From Christiangramia sp. (GTDB taxonomy: Bacteria > Bacteroidota > Bacteroidia > Flavobacteriales > Flavobacteriaceae): DNA of 8,290 nt. Each line of letters starts with the position of its first letter. Within the stretch, counting starts at the first letter, position 1. The position numbers were made by a program, and so were the translations under genes. Where the stretch lies: positions 1 through 8,290 of the forward strand of contig JAGXII010000078.1 of assembly GCA_024635735.1 (NCBI GenBank), written 5' to 3'. The notes under the pieces were generated by a model that saw only the letters and a list, made by a program, of their open reading frames with translations, searched no databases and was not told the origin of the DNA. Positions 1 through 6,860 of this stretch are shown here, piece after piece.

Positions 1-868
1 CCTTAAGGGTAATGTTTGCATTGTATACCACCTCATTGATAAGACGCTTAAGCCCGAAAGAGGAATATCTATATTGACCTTTACCCGTATCCAGACGTTC
101 GATGGAAAGAAAATCATTTAAAATATTATTAAGGTAATGCACCTTATTGCGAATGGTCACCAGGTGTTTTGCTCTTTTATCCTGATTGTCTTCCCTGGTG
201 TATTTTTCAATAAGCGTGGCTGAAGTAAGTATTCCGCTTAAAGGTGTTTTAAATTCATGAGAAACAAGAGAAAGAAATTTAGTTTTTAATTCATTGAGTT
301 CTTTTTCTTTCTGTAACGCCTCTGTTATTCTCTTTTCGGCCTTCTTACGTTTTTTGATCTCATCTTCCAGCTCAAGGTTTAAATCCTGTAATTCATGAAC
401 AGTCTGTCTTAGTTCAGAGGTTCTTTTTTTAATTTTCTCCTCCAGTTGTGTGTTAAGCTCATGGATCTGTCGCTGGGTTTTCTTTCGTATGGTAATATCA
501 ATCACAAGGGACATCACAAAATCCTTTCCGTTCATTTTAAAAGGATTAAGACCTGCTTCTACAGGAAATAAACCCCCGTTCTTTTTAACCCCAAAAAGAT
601 CCCGACCGTGACCCATCTGGCGTTTTTCGCTTTTTTCAAGAAAATTATTGAAATGGTGATGATGGTTATGGTGATATTTTTTAGGAATAAGAATATCCAG
701 GTGTTGTTCTATAAGCTCTCCTTTGTCATAGCCAAACATTTCTTCTGCGGCCGTGTTTGCAGCTACCACAATTTGATCTGAATTCACCACAATGATCCCT
801 TCAGAAGCTGCCTGGAAAAGAACATTAAAAATATTTCTATTGTTCTTAAAAGATTTCTGCAAATTCAA
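1..868 (-). CDS. PAS-domain sensor histidine kinase, N-terminal part (cut by window edge)
   Basis: Sensor kinase of a two-component or phosphorelay system. About 289 residues are visible. A PAS domain spans roughly residues 12-128 (from the FNVLFQAASEGIIVVN region to SLVIDITIRK). A charged, probably coiled-coil linker follows (about 130-195). Then comes the HisKA dimerisation helix with the H-box SHEFKTPL, in which His204 is the predicted phosphorylation site. The frame stays open to the left edge, so the ATPase domain lies outside the window. No membrane segment precedes the PAS domain, so a cytoplasmic sensor is likely. The start is inferred: an in-frame TAA lies just upstream, the only early starts are TTG at 868 or 862, and the first ATG (residue 44) falls inside the PAS domain. 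The PAS core has an unusual histidine-rich stretch at residues 66-72. The ligand is unknown. Confidence 0.92.
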   Translation of the reverse strand, partial: MNLQKSFKNNRNIFNVLFQAASEGIIVVNSDQIVVAANTAAEEMFGYDKGELIEQHLDILIPKKYHHNHHHHFNNFLEKSEKRQMGHGRDLFGVKKNGGLFPVEAGLNPFKMNGKDFVMSLVIDITIRKKTQRQIHELNTQLEEKIKKRTSELRQTVHELQDLNLELEDEIKKRKKAEKRITEALQKEKELNELKTKFLSLVSHEFKTPLSGILTSATLIEKYTREDNQDKRAKHLVTIRNKVHYLNNILNDFLSIERLDTGKGQYRYSSFGLKRLINEVVYNANITLK

Positions 869-955
869 ATACTTTTATTTAGGTTTTTCTTAGCGAATTT
901 AAAGGTAAACAATTTAGGAAAAATGGAGATTTAGAATTCTAAAAAAGAAATTGAT

Positions 956-1177
956 TTATTCACTGCCAATTGGATGGTCTTCATAAAAGTCATCAAAGGT
1001 TTTATTAGTACTGTATTTATCAGTTAAAACCTTATAAACAGAAAGGATAAGAAATAACTGCCCGGCACATACAAGATAGAACACTACCGGAAATGAAAAA
1101 TCAAGAGAAGAAAATATACTAACCAGAATAAGTATAAATGTGGTAACACCCAAATAGAAAACTCCTGAAAATTTCAT
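956..1177 (-). CDS. Small two-helix membrane protein of unknown function
   Basis: Hypothetical protein of 73 residues. Two hydrophobic segments, about residues 5-23 and 30-49, are separated by a short polar turn. A soluble tail follows with the pattern VYKVLTDKYSTNKTFDDFYEDHPI. A hairpin-like membrane protein with a short acidic tail of this kind is, from memory, common in Flavobacteriia, which argues that it is a real gene; this needs a search. It lies upstream of the histidine kinase on the same strand with an 87-base gap, so the two could be co-transcribed. I see no good TAnnTTTG promoter upstream of it. No function can be assigned. Confidence 0.68.
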   Translation of the reverse strand: MKFSGVFYLGVTTFILILVSIFSSLDFSFPVVFYLVCAGQLFLILSVYKVLTDKYSTNKTFDDFYEDHPIGSE

Positions 1178-1275
1178 AACTTCATTTTTACTGAAGTTAA
1201 TAAAAAATAGAAATATTTATCTTAAAATTTCTTCAAATTTCACCATTTGAGGCTGGTTCAAAAGAATAATATAAA

Positions 1276-1287
1276 TGATAAGTATCA
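1276..1287 (+). promoter_or_regulatory. CRP/FNR-type operator upstream of usp
   Basis: TGAT-AAGT-ATCA is a perfect four-base dyad with a four-base spacer, matching the core of the FNR-family consensus TTGAT-N4-ATCAA. It continues on the promoter side as TCATATT, exactly as at the deoC and nos sites in this window. Its centre (1281.5) is 36.5 bp before the last base of the -7 box. If transcription starts about 5 bases after that box, the site is centred at -41.5, the class II activator position. Binding is inferred. Confidence 0.65.
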
Positions 1288-1310
1288 TATTTTAAGCCCG
1301 GTAACCTGTG

Positions 1311-1318
1311 TAAATTTG
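1311..1318 (+). promoter_or_regulatory. Bacteroidota -7 promoter element of usp
   Basis: TAAATTTG matches the TAnnTTTG consensus of the Bacteroidota primary sigma factor. It lies 18 bases before the ATG at 1337. No convincing TTG (-33) element sits at the usual distance, which fits dependence on the activator site at 1276-1287. Its position also rules out a translation start upstream of it. Confidence 0.65.
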
Positions 1319-1336
1319 AGATGTAAAACTTACGTT

Positions 1337-2182
1337 ATGAAAAGGATATTAGTACCGGTAGATTTCTCTAAATATTCAGAATATGCTTTGGAAGTCGCTG
1401 CGGCGATCGCAAAAAAAGAAACCGCAGAGATCGTTGTAGTCCACATGATGGGGTTTAAAGACTCCTTACTTACCAGAGACCAGTCCAGGGAACTTATCAA
1501 CGGGCTGAATTACATGCAACTTACCAAAGAGAAATTTCAGAAATTTTTAAATAAAGACTATCTCGAAAATATTGTAGTACACGATACCATTCGTAATTAT
1601 AAGGTGTTTAGTGAACTTAACGAGGTGGCCAAAGAATGGAAAGCCGAATTTATTGTTATGGGCTCTCATGGTCTTACCGGCGTAAAAGATGCGGTAGTAG
1701 GTTCTAATACCGAGAAAGTTGTTAGAACTTCTGATATTCCAGTGCTGGTCGTAAAGAAACAGCTGAAGAATTTTAAAATTTCCCAGGCTGTTTTTGTCAC
1801 AAATTTTGACAGTAAATTTATTCCCTCATATCAGGAAGCACAAAAATTTCTACGCTATTTTTCCTGTGATCCCAAACTGCTCTACGTAAATCTGCCAGAG
1901 AAATTCATGAGCACCCTGGAAATGGAGGCGAAATCTGCTAAATTCCTTACGGAAGCAGGTATTACCAATCCCGCTATCCTGGAAAAAGTAACCTATTATT
2001 GTGACTATACCCTTGAAAGTGGAATCGACCATTATTGTGAAGAAAGAGATATAGACCTCATTATACTTCCTACTCATGGAAGAAAAGGGCTGTCACATTT
2101 CTTCTACGGAAGTGTTGGAGAAAATGTCGCGAACAATGCGCGTATTCCGGTTCTAACTATGAAGATAAAAGAAGAAGATTAG
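1337..2182 (+). CDS. Tandem-domain universal stress protein (UspA family)
   Basis: Cytoplasmic stress protein of 281 residues with two Usp folds in tandem. Domain 1 (about 1-141) begins MKRILVPVDFS and carries the ATP-binding signature G109-x2-G112-x9-G122-S123. Domain 2 (about 147-277) has a partial version, PTHG (245-248) followed by G258-S259, so it may also bind nucleotide, but it lacks the first glycine. The frame stays open upstream to a TTG at 1247. I chose the ATG at 1337 because the domain starts there and because a promoter (TAAATTTG, 1311-1318) and an operator lie between the two candidates. The gene converges on deoD and the two reading frames overlap by four bases at their stops. 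The operator suggests induction by a CRP/FNR-family regulator, as known for Usp proteins in anaerobic regulons of other bacteria. Confidence 0.93.
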   Translation: MKRILVPVDFSKYSEYALEVAAAIAKKETAEIVVVHMMGFKDSLLTRDQSRELINGLNYMQLTKEKFQKFLNKDYLENIVVHDTIRNYKVFSELNEVAKEWKAEFIVMGSHGLTGVKDAVVGSNTEKVVRTSDIPVLVVKKQLKNFKISQAVFVTNFDSKFIPSYQEAQKFLRYFSCDPKLLYVNLPEKFMSTLEMEAKSAKFLTEAGITNPAILEKVTYYCDYTLESGIDHYCEERDIDLIILPTHGRKGLSHFFYGSVGENVANNARIPVLTMKIKEED

Positions 2183-2877
2183 ATAATTCCCAGTGCGATC
2201 TCAATCATATTATTAAAACTCCTTTCCCTTTGATTTGAAGTAGTTTCTTCTTTAGTGATAAGGGAATCTGAGATTGTAAGTATACTTAATGCCTTAGCTC
2301 CATATTTTGAAGCTATGGTATATAAACCGGCGGTTTCCATCTCTACACACAACACACCATATTTTCCCCATTTTTTATAGTAATTATCATCATCGTCGTA
2401 AAATTGATCTGAAGTAAGGACACTCCCTGCCCTGAAATCTATATTATTTGCCGAAGCAAAATCGGTTGCTTTTTTAAACAACTCATAATTGGCAGTGGGA
2501 GAATAAGCAGCTTCTCCAAAAACAGATTTATTAAAACCGGAATCGGTAGAAGCCGACATGGCGATCACAACTTCCAGCAAACCAATATTCTTTTGAAATG
2601 AACCGGCGCTTCCCACGCGAATAAGGTTTTTAACCCCGTATTCTCTAATTAGCTCATTACAATATATTAAGGTTGAAGGCACTCCCATACCGGTTCCCTG
2701 TACAGAAACTTTTTTCCCTTTATAGGTACCCGTAAATCCCAGCATTCCTCTTATATTATTATAACAAACCGGATTTTCAAGATAGGTTTCAGCGATCCAT
2801 TTTGCACGCAAAGGATCTCCGGGAAGCAGCACAGAATCGGCTATTTCCCCTTTTTTAGCTTCTATATGAACACTCAT
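2179..2877 (-). CDS. deoD: Purine nucleoside phosphorylase, DeoD type
   Basis: Phosphorolysis of purine (deoxy)ribonucleosides to free base and (deoxy)ribose 1-phosphate, in the cytoplasm. The 232-residue length and motifs fit the hexameric bacterial DeoD family (E. coli protein about 239 residues). Visible family residues sit at the E. coli positions: His4, the phosphate-binding set Gly20/Arg24/Arg43/Arg87, the ribose-binding VEMET (Glu179, Met180, Glu181), and the catalytic pair Asp204 (TISD) and Arg217. The NNIRGMLGFTGTYKG block is also highly characteristic. It lies 5 bases downstream of deoC on the same strand, so it is surely co-transcribed with it. The pairing is logical, because deoxyribose 1-phosphate becomes the DeoC substrate after isomerisation by a phosphopentomutase not seen here. 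Its stop overlaps that of the convergent usp gene, leaving no room for a terminator between them. Confidence 0.96.
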   Translation of the reverse strand: MSVHIEAKKGEIADSVLLPGDPLRAKWIAETYLENPVCYNNIRGMLGFTGTYKGKKVSVQGTGMGVPSTLIYCNELIREYGVKNLIRVGSAGSFQKNIGLLEVVIAMSASTDSGFNKSVFGEAAYSPTANYELFKKATDFASANNIDFRAGSVLTSDQFYDDDDNYYKKWGKYGVLCVEMETAGLYTIASKYGAKALSILTISDSLITKEETTSNQRERSFNNMIEIALGII

Positions 2878-2882
2878 GGCCC

Positions 2883-3527
2883 TTAATTTTCTGAAATGAT
2901 TTTTATTCCTGAAGAAGTACCAATACGGTCTACGCCCAGGTCTATATATTCTTTTGCGGTTTTTGCATCCCTTATCCCGCCGGAAGCCTTGATCTTCATT
3001 TTATCACCAAGTACACTTTTCATTATTCTAACGTCTTCCATACTTGCTCCACGGGTACCAAAACCGGTAGAGGTTTTAACAAAATCGGCATTAGCTTTTG
3101 AGGCGATTTTGCAGGCTTTTCTTATTTCCTCTTCTGTAAGGTAACAGGTTTCAAGTATCACTTTTAAGACCATGTCTCCAATCGCCGCTTTAATATCTCC
3201 AATCTCCTTCTGGACCTGCTCGTAAGAACCATCCTTAAGATATCCTATATTAATTACCATATCTATCTCATCGGCACCATCGGATACCGCCTGGCCTGCC
3301 TCTGTAATTTTTGCTTTCGAACTACAGGCGCCCAATGGGAATCCAACCGTTGCGGCTAATTTTACCTCAGAATTTCTAAGTTGCTCTTTCGCGAAATTTA
3401 CATAACACGAATTCACACAAACAGCATAAAATTCATTTTTTATGGCTTCCTTACATAGTTTCGAGATCTCCTCGTGGCTGGCAGTTGGAGTGAGTAATGT
3501 ATGATCTATAGAGTCTTTAAGGTTCAT
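2883..3527 (-). CDS. deoC: Deoxyribose-phosphate aldolase
   Basis: Class I aldolase that cleaves 2-deoxyribose 5-phosphate to glyceraldehyde 3-phosphate and acetaldehyde, feeding deoxynucleoside sugars into central metabolism. It is a 214-residue TIM barrel, typical of the shorter bacterial DeoC type. The catalytic residues are visible: Asp89 in DEIDMVIN, the Schiff-base Lys151 in VKTSTGF, and Lys180 in IKASGGIRD. The phosphate-binding region GVDRIGTSSG is at the C-terminus. It is the first gene of the deoC-deoD operon. It has its own promoter (TTG-N18-TATATTTG) and a CRP/FNR-type site upstream, and is transcribed divergently from the nos operon across a 205-base gap. The ATG start gives a full-length barrel beginning IDHTLLTPTA. 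Confidence 0.97.
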   Translation of the reverse strand: MNLKDSIDHTLLTPTASHEEISKLCKEAIKNEFYAVCVNSCYVNFAKEQLRNSEVKLAATVGFPLGACSSKAKITEAGQAVSDGADEIDMVINIGYLKDGSYEQVQKEIGDIKAAIGDMVLKVILETCYLTEEEIRKACKIASKANADFVKTSTGFGTRGASMEDVRIMKSVLGDKMKIKASGGIRDAKTAKEYIDLGVDRIGTSSGIKIISEN

Positions 3528-3561
3528 CTGTAATTAAATGTAGTTTAAACTTTTGACTTTC

Positions 3562-3590
3562 CAAATATATGTTCTTTGCAGAAAATGCAA
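3562..3590 (-). promoter_or_regulatory. deoCD core promoter (Bacteroidota -33/-7)
   Basis: On the minus strand, TTG (3590-3588) is separated by 18 bases from TATATTTG (3569-3562). This matches the Bacteroidota TTG-N17-23-TAnnTTTG pattern. The predicted transcript starts near 3557, about 30 bases before the deoC ATG. The TTG directly abuts the operator at 3593-3604. Confidence 0.7.
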
Positions 3591-3592
3591 TA

Positions 3593-3604
3593 TGATTTTC
3601 GTCA
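3593..3604 (-). promoter_or_regulatory. CRP/FNR-type operator of deoCD
   Basis: Read toward deoC it is TGAC-GAAA-ATCA followed by TATT, so the promoter-proximal half is TCATATT, as at usp and nos. The centre (3598.5) is again exactly 36.5 bp before the last base of the -7 box. On the plus strand the 16 bases from 3589 match 14 of 16 bases of the nos site starting at 3661. The dyad has one mismatch, so it is weaker by symmetry than the usp site. Confidence 0.55.
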
Positions 3605-3664
3605 GTTAGAAGCATATCAAACTTAAATAACTTTTTATCAATAAAGGACCATTTTATCCTAATA

Positions 3665-3676
3665 TGATAATCGTCA
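3665..3676 (+). promoter_or_regulatory. CRP/FNR-type operator of the nos operon
   Basis: TGAT-AATC-GTCA sits inside a longer dyad, AATATGA-N6-TCATATT (3661-3680), with perfect seven-base arms. The centre (3670.5) is 36.5 bp before the end of the -7 box, giving a predicted -41.5 class II activator position. N2O reductase genes are commonly controlled by FNR/DNR-like regulators sensing low oxygen or NO. No such regulator gene is in the window, so the cognate protein is unknown. Confidence 0.68.
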
Positions 3677-3699
3677 TATTTTCTCACTTACTTCCCCTG

Positions 3700-3707
3700 T
3701 ATTTTTG
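3700..3707 (+). promoter_or_regulatory. Bacteroidota -7 promoter element of the nos operon
   Basis: TATTTTTG fits TAnnTTTG and lies 25 bases before the cytochrome ATG at 3733. There is no TTG at the normal -33 distance, consistent with an activator-dependent promoter using the palindrome at 3661-3680. Confidence 0.65.
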
Positions 3708-3732
3708 AACTGATATCTTAAATACAATCCAT

Positions 3733-4242
3733 ATGAAATATTTAACAAGAAGTCTTTGGGTCCTGGTGGCTGCTGCATTGATAAGCTGCGGGGGAAAAGA
3801 CGAAAAAAAAGAAAAAGAGAATATTCAACTAGGCAATTATGAGAAAAAAGAAGTTGCCAAACCAGAAGCTTCTGAACCAGAAGGTGATCTGGTGGATATG
3901 TCTAATAAAGGGGTAGGTCCTGTTGAGAACGTTGACCTACCAGACGAAATCGATATGGCAATGGCAAAAGAAGGAGAAGAAATTTATAACTCCAAATGTA
4001 CTGCCTGCCATAAACCAACGAAAAAATTTATAGGACCGGCTCCTATCGGGGTTCTTGAAAGACGTTCACCAGAGTGGGTTATGAATATGATCCTGAATCC
4101 GGAAGAAATGATCATAAAAGATCCTGTAGCCAAACAATTGCTGGCTGAATTCAATGGTGCTCCTATGGCCAACCAAAATCTTAAAAGGGAGGAAGCACGG
4201 AAAATTCTGGAATACTTCAGAACTCTTAAGGAAACCAACTAA
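3733..4242 (+). CDS. Class I c-type cytochrome lipoprotein of the nos operon
   Basis: Membrane-anchored monohaem cytochrome, the likely electron donor to NosZ. Of its 169 residues, 1-19 form a lipoprotein signal ending in the lipobox ALISC with the lipidated Cys19. A charged low-complexity tether (about 20-75, rich in Lys, Glu and Pro) follows. The cytochrome domain (about 76-167) has the haem motif CTACH (Cys89, Cys92, His93), a Gly-Pro pair after it (101-102) and a probable distal ligand Met145 in GAPMANQNL. It is the first gene after the nos promoter and is 12 bases from the FAS1 gene. Small cytochromes often sit beside clade II nosZ in place of the NosR/NosX electron route of Proteobacteria. 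Donor function here is inferred from context. Confidence 0.93.
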   Translation: MKYLTRSLWVLVAAALISCGGKDEKKEKENIQLGNYEKKEVAKPEASEPEGDLVDMSNKGVGPVENVDLPDEIDMAMAKEGEEIYNSKCTACHKPTKKFIGPAPIGVLERRSPEWVMNMILNPEEMIIKDPVAKQLLAEFNGAPMANQNLKREEARKILEYFRTLKETN

Positions 4243-4254
4243 AATTCAACTAAT

Positions 4255-4827
4255 ATGAAATCCTATCTTCTAAAAATTTGTCCAGCTCTATTTCTCATAG
4301 GACTGCTTGGTTGTAAAAATGACCAGCAGGCAAACACCGATAATTCTACCGTTACAACCGAGCAGGAACAACCAGCTAAACAAGGACAGGCATTTATTAA
4401 AGATGACGTTTCAGAACCAACAGTACTTGATATTGCCAAAGGCTCTGAAGATCATACTACCCTGGTGGCCGCTATAGAAGCTGCTGAACTGGAAAATGTA
4501 CTTGTAAATGCAGGACCGTTAATGGTATTCGCTCCTACTAACGAGGCTTTTGACGCACTCCCTGAGGGAACTGTAGAAAACCTTCTAAAACCGGAAAATA
4601 AAGACAAGCTCGCCTTTATTCTCAAGCATCATGTAACTCCGGGAAAATATGATAAGGAATTCCTGAAAAAGTTTAAAAAACTTGGTCAGGCAAGTGACCT
4701 TAATGTTCCTGTGGAAGTAAAAGGAGAAGATGTATATGTAGGTGGGGCTAAAATCCTGGCAAGTATACCTGCAGGTAATGGAATTGTTCACGTTGTGGAT
4801 AAGGTAATCCTTCCTGAGACTAATTAA
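4255..4827 (+). CDS. FAS1 (fasciclin) domain lipoprotein
   Basis: Surface or periplasmic lipoprotein of 190 residues with one FAS1 domain. The signal peptide ends in the lipobox GLLGC (lipidated Cys20), followed by a Thr/Gln-rich linker to about residue 50. The FAS1 fold (about 56-187) shows both family signatures: the H1-like PLMVFAPTNEAFDALPEGT (about 89-106) and the H2-like NGIVHVVDKVILP (175-187). FAS1 domains usually mediate adhesion or protein-protein contact. No copper-binding motif is evident. Tight spacing on both sides (12 bases to the cytochrome, 21 to nosZ) places it in the same transcript. It might scaffold the electron donor and reductase at the membrane, but that is conjecture. 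Confidence 0.94.
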   Translation: MKSYLLKICPALFLIGLLGCKNDQQANTDNSTVTTEQEQPAKQGQAFIKDDVSEPTVLDIAKGSEDHTTLVAAIEAAELENVLVNAGPLMVFAPTNEAFDALPEGTVENLLKPENKDKLAFILKHHVTPGKYDKEFLKKFKKLGQASDLNVPVEVKGEDVYVGGAKILASIPAGNGIVHVVDKVILPETN

Positions 4828-4848
4828 ACCAAAATAAAACTACAAATC

Positions 4849-6813
4849 ATGAAACAAACATTTAAAATAATAATGGCACTCGTTCTGGGAACCGGCCTTT
4901 TCAGTTGTAATAATAGCGAGAACTCCGGTAAAGCAAACCAGGGAGCACTTGCTTCAAATGCGGCCGAACGAGTATATGTCGCACCGGGAGAACATGACGA
5001 ATTTTATGCATTTATTTCCGGAGGCTACAGTGGTAACGTAACCGTATACGGTTTACCTTCAGGGAGGATGTTCAAGGAGATCCCTGTTTTTTCACAATTC
5101 CCTACTAATGGATATGGATATTCTGAAGAAACAAAGCCCATGCTAAATACTTCGCATGGATTTATTCCCTGGGATGATGCCCACCATCCCGATATTTCCC
5201 AAACAGCAGGAAAACTGGATGGTCGCTGGATATTCATTAATGGTAACAATACACCAAGAATCGCTAAAATAGATCTAAAGACATTTGAAACTACTGAAAT
5301 TATTGAAGTTCCAAACTCGGCAGGTAACCACAGTTCTTCCTTTGTAACTGAAAATACCGAGTATGTCGTTGCAGGAACCCGCTTCTCTATACCTATCCCT
5401 CAGCGGGATATGCCAATAAAAGAGTATAAAGGTAAATTTAAAGGTGCACTTTCATTTATTAGTGTCGAACCTGAAACAGGTCGTATGAATATTAAGTTTC
5501 AGTTAATCATGCCTGGTTTCAATTATGACCTTTCACACCCTGGTAGAGGAAAATCACATGGATGGTTCTTTTTCACCACCTATAATACCGAAGAAGCAAA
5601 TTCTCTGTTAGAGGTGAACGCTTCCCAGAATGATAAAGACTTTATCGCCGCGGTAAACTGGAAAAAAATTGAAGAATTTGTGAACAATGGTGGCGGTAAA
5701 AAAATGCCGGCAAACTATGCGCATAACATATACAGTGATGAAACTCATACCGCGACCTCTACAATGGAAAAAGAGGTATTAGTGGTAGATCCGTTAGAAG
5801 TTCCCGGAGCTGTATTCCTTTTACCTACCCCAAAATCACCTCACGGATGTGATGTTAGCCCCTCAGGTGAATATATTGTAGGTAACGGTAAACTATCAGC
5901 TGATCTTACCGTACACTCATTTTCCAAAATGATCGATGCGATCGAAAAAGAGAAATTTGACGGAGATGCCTATGGTATTCCTATCCTTAAATTTGAAGAT
6001 GTACTAGCCGGAACTGTAAAACAAGCCGGACTTGGACCACTTCACACCGAATTTGATGGAAAAGGAAATGCATACACTACCTTTTTTATCTCTTCAGAAC
6101 TTGTAAAATGGAACGTGGAAACCCGCGAGGTAGTAGACCGTCAACCTAATTACTATTCGGTAGGACATGTGATGATTCCCGGAGGGAACTCTGCTCATCC
6201 TTTTGGTAAATATGCAGTTTCCATGAACAAGATCACCAAAGATCGTTATCTGCCAACAGGTCCCGAACTGGAACATTCAGCACAGCTTTTTGATATTTCA
6301 GGAGAAAAGATGGAGCTTTTACTGGATTTCCCAACCCATGGTGAACCTCACTATGCAGCCGGCATCCCTGCCGAAATCATTGAAGGGAATTCACAGAAAA
6401 TCTACAAGCTGGAAGACAACAAGAATAAATACGCTACCATTTCAAACGGAGATGCCAGGGTGGAAAGAGATGGAAATGAAGTACATGTATATATGACCAC
6501 GATCCGTAGTCACTTTACACCAGATAACATTGAAGGAATCAAAGTAGGCGATAAAGTATACTTCCATATTACAAACCACGAACAGGATTTTGATGTACCT
6601 CACGGTTTTGCAATGATTGGCGCAAACAATGCCGAGTTGCTTGTTATGCCGGGACAAACCAAAACCCTTACCTGGGAACCTAAGCAAGTTGGAGTATGGC
6701 CATTTTACTGTACCGATTTCTGTTCTGCTCTTCACCAGGAGATGCAGGGATATGTAAGAGTTTCCCCAAAAAACTCTAATATAGACCTAAGCTGGTCACT
6801 TGGTGAAGACTAG
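4849..6813 (+). CDS. nosZ: Nitrous oxide reductase, clade II, lipoprotein form
   Basis: Terminal reductase converting N2O to N2. It has 654 residues. The leader has no twin-arginine motif; it is a Sec-type lipoprotein signal with lipobox GLFSC and Cys20, so this is the clade II (atypical) type. A seven-bladed propeller with the CuZ centre follows. Likely histidine ligands, by family motif, are His112/His113 (DDAHHPD), His161 (AGNHSSS), His332 (PHGCDV), His399 (GPLHTEF), His450 (NSAHPFG) and His501 (GEPHYAA). The C-terminal cupredoxin domain holds CuA: His585 (VPHGF) and the CTDFCSALHQEM motif (Cys621, Cys625, His629, Met632). The residue that is Trp in clade I CuA (CSWFC) is Asp623 here. There is no C-terminal haem domain. 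It is the third gene of the operon and is followed by a terminator-like hairpin. Confidence 0.98.
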   Translation: MKQTFKIIMALVLGTGLFSCNNSENSGKANQGALASNAAERVYVAPGEHDEFYAFISGGYSGNVTVYGLPSGRMFKEIPVFSQFPTNGYGYSEETKPMLNTSHGFIPWDDAHHPDISQTAGKLDGRWIFINGNNTPRIAKIDLKTFETTEIIEVPNSAGNHSSSFVTENTEYVVAGTRFSIPIPQRDMPIKEYKGKFKGALSFISVEPETGRMNIKFQLIMPGFNYDLSHPGRGKSHGWFFFTTYNTEEANSLLEVNASQNDKDFIAAVNWKKIEEFVNNGGGKKMPANYAHNIYSDETHTATSTMEKEVLVVDPLEVPGAVFLLPTPKSPHGCDVSPSGEYIVGNGKLSADLTVHSFSKMIDAIEKEKFDGDAYGIPILKFEDVLAGTVKQAGLGPLHTEFDGKGNAYTTFFISSELVKWNVETREVVDRQPNYYSVGHVMIPGGNSAHPFGKYAVSMNKITKDRYLPTGPELEHSAQLFDISGEKMELLLDFPTHGEPHYAAGIPAEIIEGNSQKIYKLEDNKNKYATISNGDARVERDGNEVHVYMTTIRSHFTPDNIEGIKVGDKVYFHITNHEQDFDVPHGFAMIGANNAELLVMPGQTKTLTWEPKQVGVWPFYCTDFCSALHQEMQGYVRVSPKNSNIDLSWSLGED

Positions 6814-6833
6814 TATTTAGTTAGTTAGTTGGA

Positions 6834-6853
6834 GAATACCCTCAACGGTATTC
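6834..6853 (+). other. Seven-base-pair hairpin after nosZ
   Basis: GAATACC and GGTATTC form a perfect 7-bp stem around the loop CTCAAC. It lies 20 bases after the nosZ stop and 7 bases before the terminator stem. No T-run follows, so it is not a terminator by itself. It may stabilise the 3' end of the nosZ message. Chance occurrence is possible. Confidence 0.45.
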
Positions 6854-6860
6854 AAAAGAA

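Noticed and set aside
931..942. Perfect 12-base palindrome TTAGAATTCTAA between the small membrane gene and the kinase
   Set aside because: It is AT-rich with no loop, lacks the TGA-N6-TCA operator form and does not resemble a terminator; chance is likely in AT-rich DNA.
1245..1287. Bidirectional use of the usp operator for the small membrane gene
   Set aside because: At the equivalent spacing on the minus strand (1252-1245) there is no TAnnTTTG box.
1247..1336. Upstream TTG extension of the universal stress protein by 30 residues
   Set aside because: The Usp domain begins at the ATG at 1337, and the promoter -7 box and operator lie inside the extension.
2896..3144. Plus-strand open frame of 82 codons inside deoC
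   Set aside because: It is antisense to a clear full-length aldolase and has no domain or ribosome-binding context of its own.
6442..6735. Minus-strand open frame of 97 codons inside nosZ
   Set aside because: It lies opposite the CuA domain of nosZ; its composition looks like a shadow of the coding strand.
6816..6829. Short TTAG tandem repeat just after the nosZ stop
   Set aside because: Only about three units; no sign of a longer repeat or function.
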